A program made the position numbers and the translations under genes. This document shows positions 44,033 through 52,707 of a DNA stretch of 64,000 bases, in pieces. Below the pieces are notes generated by a model that was not told the DNA's origin, did not search any database, and saw only the letters and a program-made list of their open reading frames with translations. This DNA comes from an uncultured Pseudomonadota bacterium (GTDB lineage Bacteria; Myxococcota_A; UBA796; SXON01). The DNA lies in contig CAIMSU010000366.1 in the NCBI GenBank assembly GCA_903844155.1, positions 28,949 to 92,948 of the forward strand. The letters run 5' to 3'. How positions within the stretch are numbered: position 1 is the stretch's first letter; each line of letters starts with the position of its first letter.

Positions 44033-45259
44033 ATGTTCCTCGTCGCCCTCGCCCTTCGAAACCTGTTCCGGAACACACGACGGACGCTCATCACGTCCGC
44101 GGCCGTCGTGTTCGGCCTCGCGATCCAGATTCTCGGCTGGGGCATGGTCAACGGGCTCGATGACAACTTCCTCCGCGCCGTCGCAACGACCACGACCGGG
44201 GACATCCTGTTGCGCCCCCCGGATTACCCGGACGACGGACTCTCGTACCCGCTGGAGGACGCCGCGATGCCCCCCGCGCTCACCGGGTTCACCGGGGAGG
44301 CGGCGCCTCGGGCCATCTTCTCGGCGAAGGTCGTGCATCATGCGGACGCCGCGCGGGCGATGGGGATCGGCTACGAGCCGGACCAGGACTACCGCGTCTT
44401 CCCGCGCGAAGGCTGGCGCGTGCAGGGCGTGTGGCCGGACAAGGACCAGCCCCAGGTGGCGCTGGGGGACGCGATGGCGCGCATGCTCGGGGTGGCGATT
44501 GGCGACCAGGTCACCATCCAGGCGCGCACCGTGGACGGCGCCCAGAACGCGCTGGCCTACGACGTGACGGCGCTCGTCCACACCGACAATGGGCAGATCG
44601 ACAACAACGCGGCGTGGCTGCGGATGTCCGCGGCCGACGAGCTTTTACAGCTTCACGGGCGTCGCACGCACATCGCCCTGCGCATCGGGGGGCTTGAGGA
44701 TCCGGCCGCCGTGCGCGACCACCTCCTCGCCGCCGGTGCATTCAAGATGGCGGACGGCAAGTCCTGGGTCGCCAGGACCACCCGCGAGGAAGCCGCGGAC
44801 ATGCTGGCGATCAACGACATCCGGCGCCGGGCGATCCTGATGCTTGTGGGCGTGATCATGGCCATCGCGGGGCTCGGCATCGCCAGCACGGTGGTCATGG
44901 CGGCGTACGAGCGGGTGCGCGAGATCGGCACGCTGCTGGCGCTGGGCATGAAGCGACGGGAGGTTGGCGGCCTGTTCCTCATCGAGGGCCTGCTGCTGGG
45001 GATTGGCGCCGGGATCGTCGGCGCGGCGCTCGGGAGCGCGGCCGTGATCTACTGGCAGATCAACGGGATCCACCTCGGCGAGGAGCTGATTATTGCCAAC
45101 GGCAGCCTCCCCGTCAGCGCAGTCATCTACATGCGGTTCACGTGGGCTCCGGTCTTTGGTGCGCTCGGCTTCTCAGCCCTGATCGCGACCCTCGCCAGCC
45201 TTTTCCCAGCCTGGTTCGCCGCTCATCTCAACCCCGCCGACGCCGTGCGCGCCGACTGA
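44033..45259 (+). CDS. FtsX/LolC-type ABC transporter permease
   Basis: 408 residues. The first membrane helix (TLITSAAVVFGLAIQILGWGMV) follows the typical LRNLFRNTRRTL entry. A MacB-like periplasmic domain runs about 40-270, and the FtsX core has three C-terminal helices with YERVREIGTLLALGMKRREV. It is one of a pair of half-permeases and begins 2 bases after the ATPase stop. Confidence 0.93.
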   Translation: MFLVALALRNLFRNTRRTLITSAAVVFGLAIQILGWGMVNGLDDNFLRAVATTTTGDILLRPPDYPDDGLSYPLEDAAMPPALTGFTGEAAPRAIFSAKVVHHADAARAMGIGYEPDQDYRVFPREGWRVQGVWPDKDQPQVALGDAMARMLGVAIGDQVTIQARTVDGAQNALAYDVTALVHTDNGQIDNNAAWLRMSAADELLQLHGRRTHIALRIGGLEDPAAVRDHLLAAGAFKMADGKSWVARTTREEAADMLAINDIRRRAILMLVGVIMAIAGLGIASTVVMAAYERVREIGTLLALGMKRREVGGLFLIEGLLLGIGAGIVGAALGSAAVIYWQINGIHLGEELIIANGSLPVSAVIYMRFTWAPVFGALGFSALIATLASLFPAWFAAHLNPADAVRAD

Positions 45260-45271
45260 TCGGGAGTCTCC

Positions 45272-46552
45272 ATGCTGATCCTGTCCCTCGCGCTGCGGAA
45301 CGCCCGCCGCAACACCCTCCGGTCCTTGCTCACCGGCGGGATGATCATGTTCGGCGTCGCGCTCCTGACGTGCGGCATGGCCTGGACGAAGGGCGCGTTC
45401 GGGGGAATCCTGGAGAAGGCCTCCAACGTGATGGGGCCGGTCCGGATCGTGATGCCGGAGTTCGCCAAGAAAGAGCAATTGATGCCGTTGGAGGACAACA
45501 TCGCGGATGTTGGACCGATCCTGACCGCCGTCAAGGCAACGCCGGGCGTCGTGGGCGCGTGGGCGCGGATCCAGATGCCCGTCACCCTGACTGTCGGCGA
45601 CGACATCGGGGAGCACTTCGCCCTGGTTCAAGGCGCGGATCCGGAGTGGTTCCAACGCGCGATCGACCTGGAACACCACGTCACGAGCGGCCGGATGTTC
45701 AAGGTCGATGACGACGCGTCCGGACAGTGCGCGGGCGGGCACCACGGGCGGCCGCCGATCGAGGCGGTGCTCGGGGTCGCTGCGGCTGAGGCCGTCGGGG
45801 CGAAGCTGGGGGACGACCTGATCCTGGACGGTCAGACGCAGGACGGCTCGATCTCCGCGGTGAAGGTGAAGATCGTCGGGCTCTCGGAGCTTGGGAGCAG
45901 CGCGCAGAACAAGTTCGTGTACGTGAGCCTGGCGACGTTGCAGTGCATGGCGGACATCCCGGGCGGCGCTACCGAGGTACTGATCTACGGCAAGACGCTG
46001 GACGACGCCGGGGACGTGGCGAACGCGCTGAAAGCCAACCCTGCCATGGCAAAGTTCACGATCTCCCCGTGGAATGACCGGCCGCCGTTCAACTCCATCG
46101 CCGGGATCATCGGCGCCCTGGCGACGATCGCCGTGGGTGTCATCGTGTTCATCACGGCGCTCGGGGTGCTCAACACGATGCTGATGAGCGTGATGGAGCG
46201 TACCGCTGAGATCGGGGTCATGCGCGCGATGGGGATTGGCCGGTTGCAGACGGTCGTGTTGTTCGTCGTCGAGGCGATGGGCATCGCGGCTCTCGGGGGT
46301 GTCGCCGGGGCCACGCTTGGCGCGGTGGTAGCGTACTATGGGCTGGAAGTGCACGGCGTGAACCTCGGAAACGCCGTGAACAAGATGCCGCCCGGACTCG
46401 CGCTGGACGCGGTCATCCACGGGGACTGGGAGCCCTACATGTTCTTCCAGGCGTTCGGCCTGGGCCTCGTGATGGCGATCGTCGGCAGCGCCCTGCCCGC
46501 CGTCCGCGCCTCGCGCATCGAGCCTGTCGAGGCCATGCGGTCCCGCCGGTGA
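45272..46552 (+). CDS. FtsX/LolE-type ABC transporter permease
   Basis: 426 residues of the same layout as the preceding permease: LRNARRNTLRSLLTGGMIMFG entry helix, a periplasmic domain, and an FtsX core with VMERTAEIGVMRAMGIGRLQTVVLFVVEAMGI. The periplasmic domain differs from that of its neighbour, which suggests a heterodimer like LolCE. A GGAG-like site is 7 bases before the ATG. Confidence 0.93.
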   Translation: MLILSLALRNARRNTLRSLLTGGMIMFGVALLTCGMAWTKGAFGGILEKASNVMGPVRIVMPEFAKKEQLMPLEDNIADVGPILTAVKATPGVVGAWARIQMPVTLTVGDDIGEHFALVQGADPEWFQRAIDLEHHVTSGRMFKVDDDASGQCAGGHHGRPPIEAVLGVAAAEAVGAKLGDDLILDGQTQDGSISAVKVKIVGLSELGSSAQNKFVYVSLATLQCMADIPGGATEVLIYGKTLDDAGDVANALKANPAMAKFTISPWNDRPPFNSIAGIIGALATIAVGVIVFITALGVLNTMLMSVMERTAEIGVMRAMGIGRLQTVVLFVVEAMGIAALGGVAGATLGAVVAYYGLEVHGVNLGNAVNKMPPGLALDAVIHGDWEPYMFFQAFGLGLVMAIVGSALPAVRASRIEPVEAMRSRR

Positions 46553-46614
46553 GTCCTGTCGCTTCTTGTCTCGGCCCGGCGCATTCGTCGGTCCTCAAAC
46601 GTTCTGGAGTTGCC

Positions 46615-47400
46615 ATGAAAACCCTGCTCCCCGCCATCCTCGCCTTTGCACTCGCCCCCCTCCGGGTCCTCGTCGTCCTCGTCGCTGCCATCGTCGGCGT
46701 CGGACATGCGCGCGCGGCAACGCCGACCGTCGCCGAACTCCTGGCGAAGATCGATACGAATATGACGTACGACACGCGTGAGAGCTACATCACGATGCGC
46801 GTCACCAAGGCCGACCGGGTCAAGGAGTACAAGATGCACAGCTACGGCCGCGGCCAGGACGAGGCGGCCATCGAGTACCTCGCGCCCTCGCGTGACGAAG
46901 GCACCAAGATGCTCAAGAGCAAGGACGAGCTGTGGATGTGGCTGCCGAGCGTCGAGAAGACGCAGAAGATCTCGGGGCACATGCTGCGGCAGGGGCTGAT
47001 GGGGTCCGATATGTCCTACGAGGACATGATGGACGCCGCCAAGTGGCAGACGATGTACTCGGGCGTCGTCTCGGGCGAGGACTCGGTGGATGGTCGCAAG
47101 TGCTGGAAGGTGGAGCTGACGGCGACGTCCGCGGACGTCAGCTACCCGAAGCGCACCATCTGGGTCGATGAGTCGGCGTACATCCCTGTGAAGCAGGAGT
47201 TGTACGCGCTCTCCGGGACGTTGCTCAAGACCTGGACCATGAGCGACATCCGCACGGTCGGCAACCGCCAGTTCCCCTTCAAGATGACCGTCGTTGACGA
47301 GGTCCAGACCGGGTCGATGACGGAGCTGATCTTCGACAGCGTCACGTTCGCGATCCCGCTGCAGGACGAGGTGTTCAGCACGCGGTGGTTGGAGCGCTGA
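46615..47400 (+). CDS. LolA-like outer-membrane lipoprotein-sorting protein
   Basis: 261 residues from ATG 46615 with GGAG at 46606-46609. The signal peptide is long (cleavage near GHARA). The mature part is of the COG2834 type: AELLAKIDTNMTY, EYLAPSRDEGTKMLKSKDELWMWLPSVEKTQKI and KRTIWVDESAYIPVKQELY. The fold is a hydrophobic half-barrel that carries lipids or lipidated proteins through the periplasm. It completes a regulator, porin, LolCDE-type transporter and carrier set. Its end overlaps the opposing aminotransferase gene by 26 bases. Confidence 0.88.
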   Translation: MKTLLPAILAFALAPLRVLVVLVAAIVGVGHARAATPTVAELLAKIDTNMTYDTRESYITMRVTKADRVKEYKMHSYGRGQDEAAIEYLAPSRDEGTKMLKSKDELWMWLPSVEKTQKISGHMLRQGLMGSDMSYEDMMDAAKWQTMYSGVVSGEDSVDGRKCWKVELTATSADVSYPKRTIWVDESAYIPVKQELYALSGTLLKTWTMSDIRTVGNRQFPFKMTVVDEVQTGSMTELIFDSVTFAIPLQDEVFSTRWLER

Positions 47401-48652
47401 GCGCGATCGCGTCCTGAAGGTCACGCGTGAATGCGTCGAGCGTGGGCTCCGCGATGGCGAGCGGCGGCGTGAACCCAAGCGCTTCGGCGTGCTCTCCACA
47501 GGGCAGGATGATCCAGCCATTTTCCAGCAAGCGGCGCGTGACGGCAAGGCTGTCGGCCACGTGGATGCCGACCATCAGGCCGCGACCGCTGATGGCGTGA
47601 ACGCCGGAGGTCCTCCGCAGGCGCTCCCTCAGTGTCTCACCGGTCGCGTGGGCGCGCGCGACGAGCCCGTCGTCCTCGATCACGTCCAGCACCGCCAGCG
47701 CCATTGCGCAGCCGACCGGGTTGCCAAGGAACGTCTGGGTGTGGATGGCCTCGCCCCTGGACGCGCCCCATGCGTCCATCACCGCCGCGCCGCCGAGGCA
47801 CGCGGAGAGCGGAAAGCCCCCTGCAAGTGCCTTTCCGACGCAGAGCAGGTCCGGGCGCGGGCAGGGGTCGGCAGGATTCTCGGAGGCGAACATCGTGCCC
47901 GTGCGCCCAAAACCCGAGTAGATCTCGTCGTGGATGACGAGCGTGCCGGCCCGGTGGGCGGCCTCGGCCAGCGATCGCAGCCAGCCGACCGGCGGTGCCC
48001 GCATGCCGCCGCGGCCCTGAAGTGGCTCGACAAGAACGGCTGCGTAGGCCGACAGGTCCTGGAGCCCCCCGCCGTAGGGCGCGCGGTCCGCGAAACTACC
48101 AAGCAACGCTGAGAAAGGCTGCTGAAACGCCTCGACGTGGTAGCCGATCGCGGCGAGGGGGGCGGCGGCGAGGCCGTGATAACCCCCGTCGAAGGTCAGG
48201 ATCCGTCGGCGACCCGTGGCCAGGAAGGCGGTCTTGAGCGCGGCTTCGACGGCGTCGCTGCCGGACGAGCCGAAGATCACGCGATCCTGACCGGTCAACG
48301 CGCATAGTCGCTCCATCAGCTCGATACGGCGCGGGTCCGGGAAGGCGTCGCCCATCGCGTGCGGGAGTCGCGCGAGCTGGGCCTGACCGGCCGCTACGAC
48401 GGCGGGGTGGCGGTGTCCGACGCTCGCCACGCCGAAGCCCGCGCACAGGTCAACGAACCTGTTGCCATCGACGTCCCAGACGTTCTCGCCCTCGGCCTCG
48501 GCCCACACGATCGGGTCGGTGTCGGCGGTGCCGATCGCTGCGGCACGGCGAGCGCGACGGGCGGTGATCCCAGGACACTCGCGGGCGGCGAGGCGGTCCA
48601 CCCAGGCGCGCGAGGCGGGTCCTGGCACCTCCGTCAGCAACGCAGGCAGCAT
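47375..48652 (-). CDS. Class III pyridoxal-phosphate aminotransferase
   Basis: 425 residues. The PLP lysine is K274 in CVGKALAGGFPLSA, and the pyridine-contacting Asp is D242 in VIHDEIYSGFGRTG. GSSGSDAVEAALKTA and TFDGGYHGLAA are the phosphate-binding and substrate-loop regions. The family includes omega-aminotransferases and glutamate-1-semialdehyde mutases; the substrate cannot be read from the sequence. The cyclase-domain gene lies 3 bases upstream, so the two are co-transcribed. Confidence 0.92.
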   Translation of the reverse strand: MLPALLTEVPGPASRAWVDRLAARECPGITARRARRAAAIGTADTDPIVWAEAEGENVWDVDGNRFVDLCAGFGVASVGHRHPAVVAAGQAQLARLPHAMGDAFPDPRRIELMERLCALTGQDRVIFGSSGSDAVEAALKTAFLATGRRRILTFDGGYHGLAAAPLAAIGYHVEAFQQPFSALLGSFADRAPYGGGLQDLSAYAAVLVEPLQGRGGMRAPPVGWLRSLAEAAHRAGTLVIHDEIYSGFGRTGTMFASENPADPCPRPDLLCVGKALAGGFPLSACLGGAAVMDAWGASRGEAIHTQTFLGNPVGCAMALAVLDVIEDDGLVARAHATGETLRERLRRTSGVHAISGRGLMVGIHVADSLAVTRRLLENGWIILPCGEHAEALGFTPPLAIAEPTLDAFTRDLQDAIALSAPTTAC

Positions 48653-48655
48653 TCG

Positions 48656-49297
48656 TCAGGCCAGGGGGTAGCTGAAACGGAACGCCGCGGTCGTTCCCGG
48701 AATGTCGTCGTCAATCTTTGTAAACTGCCCCGCCGTGAACGTCCCTGTGGCGATGACCGCGTCCCGGACCGCCTGGCTCACCAGGATCTCGTTGGAGGTG
48801 GCGGTGTCCTCGCCCAGCTTGCTCGCCGCGTTCACCTCGGCGCCGAACACGTCGCTGTCGCCGATCCGCAGGATGTCGCCGTAGCCGAGCCCAAGGCAGA
48901 GCAGCACCATGTCCTCGGGCGCACGGTCCTTGTTCACCCGCTGACAGGCGTGCTGCATGGCCACCGCGCAGGCGAGCGCGCGTTCAGGCCGCTTGTAGAG
49001 GATGAGGAAGCTGTCGGCCTCGATCTTGATGAGGATGCCGTCGTGCGCGGCGACGACGGGGAGGAGGAGCTCCTTTTGCTCGTGGATGATCTTGAGGAAG
49101 TGAATGATCCCGAAGCGGGCGACGTGCCGGGAGAAGCCGGAGAGGTCGGTGAACATGATGGTCCAGGTCTCTCCGAAGAGATCCCAGATCCGCGCGTCGA
49201 TGGCGTCGGCGTCAGCACCCGGCTTGCGACGCTCGGCGATCAGGTGCCAAAGCCGGGTTTCGCTGCCTTTGAGGTCGTCGGAGTCGTGCGTGGCCAT
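48656..49297 (-). CDS. Class III adenylate/guanylate cyclase-domain protein
   Basis: 213 residues from ATG 49297; the open frame runs upstream through the repeat and is not protein-like. A short N-terminus is followed by a cyclase homology domain with the metal site FTDLSGFSR (D51) and KIEADSFLILY, where the usual KxxGD is K91-x-x-A94-D95. YGDILRIGDSDVFGAEVNAASKLGED is the dimerisation-arm/VNxAxxL region. The protein is a lone catalytic domain with no sensor. Activity is plausible but the Gly-to-Ala change is unusual. Confidence 0.85.
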   Translation of the reverse strand: MATHDSDDLKGSETRLWHLIAERRKPGADADAIDARIWDLFGETWTIMFTDLSGFSRHVARFGIIHFLKIIHEQKELLLPVVAAHDGILIKIEADSFLILYKRPERALACAVAMQHACQRVNKDRAPEDMVLLCLGLGYGDILRIGDSDVFGAEVNAASKLGEDTATSNEILVSQAVRDAVIATGTFTAGQFTKIDDDIPGTTAAFRFSYPLA

Positions 49298-49329
49298 TCG
49301 CGCCACTCTATCCGCTCCCACGCCGACGC

Positions 49330-49396
49330 CCCGATCTGCCTCATGCGGATCGGGCTCTCGACGCGTCAATGGCCCGATCCGCGTGAGGCGGATCAG
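49330..49396 (+). repeat. Dispersed three-palindrome element, copy C
   Basis: 67 bases. The first arm CCCGATCTGCCTCATGCGG-type and the second arm GATCCGCGTGAGGCGGATC flank the core CTCTCGACGCGTCAATGGC. The second arm is identical to that of copy B. It lies between the divergent cyclase-domain and LuxE-like genes, as copy A lies between divergent genes. Confidence 0.88.
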
Positions 49397-49448
49397 GCTT
49401 GAGGGGCGTGGTCGTGGCGGTCGGCCTGCGAAGTCATTACCGCCGGGC

Positions 49449-50468
49449 ATGCGCGACGCTGTCCTCGCCTACCTGCGCGGTCGCCCGGGTGACCCCGAGG
49501 CCCTGGCGATCGCGTTGTTTCATGCGCAGCGCGCCGCGAGCCCCCTGATCGCCGCGATGACGATGCGATCGGATGGCGCGTCGCCGGACCCTCAGGGCTG
49601 GGAAGACATCCCGGCGATCCCCGTCTCGCTCTACAAGCGGCTTTCGCTGCGGAGCTTCTCGGGGACGCCCGGTTGCTGTTTTCTGACCAGCGGCACGACA
49701 GGCTCCGAGCGCGGCGTGCACGAGCTGCTCGACGCGGCGGTCTACGACGCGTCGTCATGGCACCACTTTACCGAGGTCTGCGGCGGAGTTCCCGGCCCCG
49801 TACGCTCTCTCTGCCCGCCGCCCGGCGGGGACAGCTCGCTCGGCCACATGATCGGGCACTTCGCCGCCGCGTCCGGTCACCCGCTCGACCAGCTGTTCGA
49901 CGCTGCGTTTGGCATCGCCGGCGCCGCATTCGAGCGCATGGAGGGCCCGATGTTCCTCCCCGCAACGGCGTTTTCACTCGATGCTGTCCTCGATCCGGGG
50001 CGACGGGCCGCACGCTCCGAACTCGGGCCCGAGAGCCTGGTCATGGTCACGGGCGGCTTCAAGGGGCGTCGGGTCCGGCTCGACTCCGAGGCGGTCTATC
50101 GGGCGATCGCCCCGCGTTTCGGGGCGCCCCGGGTTGTGGGTGAATACGGGATGACGGAGCTTTGCTCGCAGCTCTGGACCGATCCCGTGCCCGCTGGCGC
50201 CGTCCCCGGGTGGTTCCGAGCGCCCGTCTGGATGCACGTCTACACGGTGGATCCGATCTCCGGGGCGCCGAGCCCAGCGGGTGGCCTGCTCCGCTTCGTC
50301 GACCTCGCCAACACGGACAGCGTCGTCGCGATCGAGACCATGGATCTCGGCCGCGTCGAGCGCTCGGTCGACGGCGACCGGGTCTGGCTCGATGGGCGGG
50401 CTGAGGGCGCCGAGCTCCGGGGGTGTTCGCTGCGCGCGGAGGATCTGCTCGTGGCGAAGAATCCGTGA
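49449..50468 (+). CDS. LuxE-type acyl-protein synthetase
   Basis: 339 residues from ATG 49449. The family motifs IPAIPVSLYKRLSLRSF, FLTSGTTGSERG (ATP site) and VGEYGMTELCSQLW are clear, and the C-terminal RGCSLRAED carries C326, matching the cysteine that takes the acyl group in LuxE. The enzyme class activates a fatty acid as acyl-AMP and transfers it to a thiol. No luxC or luxAB genes are present. A KAS III-like gene follows 62 bases later, so the activated acyl group is probably used there. Confidence 0.92.
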   Translation: MRDAVLAYLRGRPGDPEALAIALFHAQRAASPLIAAMTMRSDGASPDPQGWEDIPAIPVSLYKRLSLRSFSGTPGCCFLTSGTTGSERGVHELLDAAVYDASSWHHFTEVCGGVPGPVRSLCPPPGGDSSLGHMIGHFAAASGHPLDQLFDAAFGIAGAAFERMEGPMFLPATAFSLDAVLDPGRRAARSELGPESLVMVTGGFKGRRVRLDSEAVYRAIAPRFGAPRVVGEYGMTELCSQLWTDPVPAGAVPGWFRAPVWMHVYTVDPISGAPSPAGGLLRFVDLANTDSVVAIETMDLGRVERSVDGDRVWLDGRAEGAELRGCSLRAEDLLVAKNP

Positions 50469-50530
50469 ATTGACGGTGGGCGCCCGGATGCCCGCGCGGA
50501 TGCGGGCGTCCGGAGCTAAGGTGGGCCGCG

Positions 50531-51577
50531 ATGGCCCTGCCCACTGCCTGGATGTCCCTTCCCGCGGTCCACCTGCCTTCGCGCAGCGTGACGCGCGAGC
50601 AGACGCTGGACGCCGTCCACGCGAACTTTCGGGGCACGCCCGAGGAGTGGGCGCGGGTCAGTCGGCTTCTGCGGGCTGTGCTGAACGCTTGCGGGACTCA
50701 GACCCGGTACCTTGAGGACCTGGACACCCTTGCGTTTGGCACGCACGCCACGCGCGCGGTCGAGCAGCTCCGGGCCGAGCAGCGCCTCGGGCGTGGGGCC
50801 CAGAGCGGCGTTGATCTGGTCGTGTATGGCAGCATCGCCCGGGAGTATTTCGAACCGGCGACGGCGTCGGAGATCGCGTGCCGGTCGGACCTTGGTGAGC
50901 CGCTTTGCTACGACGTTCTCGCGGCCTGCGCCGGCATGGTCGTCGGGGTGCAGGACGTCGTCGGCCGCTTCGCGTTGGATGACAGTTACCGGTCCGCCAT
51001 CGTCGCGACGGCCGCGATCAGCGCCGGGCGGCTGAATGAGGACATCCAGACCGGCGAGGACGTTGCGCTCTACGCGGCGGGCCTGACCGTAGGGAACGCC
51101 TGCACGGCCACGCTGGTCTCCCGTGAGCGCCGGACCATCGACGATGTTCCGCTCCCCGCAGGTCGAATCGTCGCGCTTTACGCGCACACGATGCCGCAGC
51201 ATTACGGCCTCTGCAGCGTGCCGGTCTACGGGAAATTCCGCAGTCAGTCCGCGGAGATGTTCCGCCTGACCAAGACCTTCCCCGACGGATTCCGGGAGAC
51301 CTGCCGGCGTGCCGGCTGGGCGGTCGAGGACGTGGACCTCTGGGTCCTCCATCAGGCCTCCGACCGCGCGCTAGCCGAGATCTCCCACTCCCTCGGCGTG
51401 CCCGCCGCAAAAGTACCGGCGTTGCACGCTGACTTTGGGAATTGCGAGTCGAGCTCTGCCGCGCTGACGTTGCGGACGTTGTACGACCGGGGCCACCTTC
51501 GGCCGGGCATGAAGGTCATCGTCGGGACGGCGGCGGCGGGGTTCATGGTGGCCACGCTCGCGCTGGAGTGGTCGTAG
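50531..51577 (+). CDS. KAS III-like 3-oxoacyl synthase
   Basis: 348 residues. The catalytic triad of the FabH family is visible: C133 in DVLAACAGMVVG, H274 in VLHQASDRALAE and N304 in DFGNCESSSA. The C-terminal Gly-rich GTAAAGFMVATLALEW also fits. Residues before C133 differ from housekeeping FabH, and the pairing with a LuxE-type synthetase suggests a specialised acyl-condensing enzyme rather than fatty-acid initiation. Confidence 0.92.
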   Translation: MALPTAWMSLPAVHLPSRSVTREQTLDAVHANFRGTPEEWARVSRLLRAVLNACGTQTRYLEDLDTLAFGTHATRAVEQLRAEQRLGRGAQSGVDLVVYGSIAREYFEPATASEIACRSDLGEPLCYDVLAACAGMVVGVQDVVGRFALDDSYRSAIVATAAISAGRLNEDIQTGEDVALYAAGLTVGNACTATLVSRERRTIDDVPLPAGRIVALYAHTMPQHYGLCSVPVYGKFRSQSAEMFRLTKTFPDGFRETCRRAGWAVEDVDLWVLHQASDRALAEISHSLGVPAAKVPALHADFGNCESSSAALTLRTLYDRGHLRPGMKVIVGTAAAGFMVATLALEWS

Positions 51578-51606
51578 CTTGATACGCCCGTAGGCCTGGA
51601 GGGCCG

Positions 51607-51810
51607 ATGGGCCTGCGTTCGTTGATCAAGCGCGTCGCTGACAAGTTCTCGGGCGAATACTCAGCTGCAGAGGGGGACATTCGGGCGGACGACGGTGCGA
51701 CCGCGGCCACGCCGGGTGCGACGGTGACCCGCGCGCGCCTGAAGCGCCCGAAGGACGCGAAAGAGGAAGCCGCAGGTGCGGCCGGTCCGTCGACGAAAGC
51801 AGGGTCGTAG
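51607..51810 (+). CDS. Small basic/Ala-rich protein of unknown function
   Basis: 67 residues preceded by GGAGG at a good distance. The N-terminal part is an amphipathic helix (LRSLIKRVADKFSG); the rest is Ala/Thr/Lys-rich and probably disordered. Its stop is followed directly by the ATG of the next small gene. No family is recognised. Confidence 0.6.
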   Translation: MGLRSLIKRVADKFSGEYSAAEGDIRADDGATAATPGATVTRARLKRPKDAKEEAAGAAGPSTKAGS

Positions 51811-52110
51811 ATGCGCCTTGAGGCCAGCATCAACGGGGTGCCGCTCCACGTCGAGGTGCCCAGCGGCGCCAGCGTCGAGAAGGGCGGTGTCGCCCGCGCC
51901 GCGAACCCGGACGAGGTGCTGACGAACGTGAGCGCTGCGGTCCGGCTCGTGGCCGCACACCTCGGCCGCGCGCTGGAGATGGAGGCCTACGTGCCGCCCG
52001 TCGCGATGGAGGTCCGCTTTTCCGTCCGGATCGACGACAAGGCGTTCGTCTCCATCGGCACCACGCCCGCGGACGGGCAATTTCTCGTGACGCTGAAGTA
52101 CGACGCCTAG
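51811..52110 (+). CDS. Small protein resembling the trypsin-co-occurring (CU044_2847) family
   Basis: 99 residues, starting immediately after the previous stop. A beta-strand pattern (LEASINGVPLHVEVP), a helix (VLTNVSAAVRLVAAHLGRAL) and VAMEVRFSVRIDDKAFVSIG with a final LVTLKYD resemble the small CU044_2847 / TCD1 domain. That assignment is tentative. In other bacteria this domain accompanies peptidases and effector proteins; no peptidase is adjacent here. Confidence 0.6.
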   Translation: MRLEASINGVPLHVEVPSGASVEKGGVARAANPDEVLTNVSAAVRLVAAHLGRALEMEAYVPPVAMEVRFSVRIDDKAFVSIGTTPADGQFLVTLKYDA

Positions 52111-52127
52111 GCAATCCCGAACAAGGC

Positions 52128-52143
52128 TGGCACGCGATTTGTG
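52128..52143 (+). promoter_or_regulatory. Candidate sigma-54 promoter
   Basis: TGGCACG (52128-52134), four bases, then TTGTG (52139-52143) reproduces the -24/-12 layout TGGCACR-N4-TTGCW, with GT in place of GC at -12. The start codon of the cyclic-nucleotide-binding gene is at 52162. TATACC at 52145-52150 is an alternative -10 box. Confidence 0.45.
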
Positions 52144-52161
52144 GTATACCCGTGGCGCGCC

Positions 52162-52695
52162 ATGACCACGATCACCCTCGAACAGATCATCACCTTCCTC
52201 CTTGAAGCCCCCATGTTCGCGGAGCTCGACGCGGCGGAGCTGTCCGAGATCGTCCACATCATGCAGGTGCAGCGGGTCCGTGCTGGAAACCCGGTTTTCC
52301 GCGAAGGAGACGCTGGCGACGCGTGGTACGTGATCTACTCGGGGCGCGCGGAGGTGCTCAAGGGAAACGAGTTCCTCCCGACGCAGCGCCTCTCGATCCT
52401 CACCGAGCGCGCCTGTTTCGGCGAGATGGCGATCCTGGACCACTCCTCGCGTTCGGCCTCGGTCGTCGCGATGGACGATTGCACGGTGTTCCGCTTTCCG
52501 CGTCGCGATTTTGAGGAGCTGCTCGCCGAGGGCAACCTCGCGGCGTACAAGCTCATCTACCAGATGGCGAAGGTCCTCTCGACGCGTCAACGGAAGATCA
52601 CCCAGGACCTGACGGAAGCGCTCGCCGCCCGCGAGGCCGAGCCGCTTCGGGTTGCCACGATGAACGTCGTGCAGGGGCAGTCGGTTTCGGAGTAG
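52162..52695 (+). CDS. Cyclic nucleotide-binding domain protein
   Basis: 177 residues from ATG 52162. The cNMP-binding domain spans about 18-140: GNPVFREGDAGDAWYVIYSGRAEVL and the phosphate-binding cassette RACFGEMAILDHSSRSASVVA. A helix follows, but there is no DNA-binding helix-turn-helix as in CRP. It probably senses cAMP or cGMP and acts through a partner; the cyclase-domain protein at 48656 is a candidate source. Confidence 0.88.
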   Translation: MTTITLEQIITFLLEAPMFAELDAAELSEIVHIMQVQRVRAGNPVFREGDAGDAWYVIYSGRAEVLKGNEFLPTQRLSILTERACFGEMAILDHSSRSASVVAMDDCTVFRFPRRDFEELLAEGNLAAYKLIYQMAKVLSTRQRKITQDLTEALAAREAEPLRVATMNVVQGQSVSE

Positions 52696-52707
52696 TGGCT
52701 TTCTACG

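Noticed and set aside
48656..49450. Longer form of the cyclase-domain protein starting at 49450
   Set aside because: The extra about 51 residues are a translation of repeat copy C; copies A and B give the same LTRREPDP string in shadow frames.
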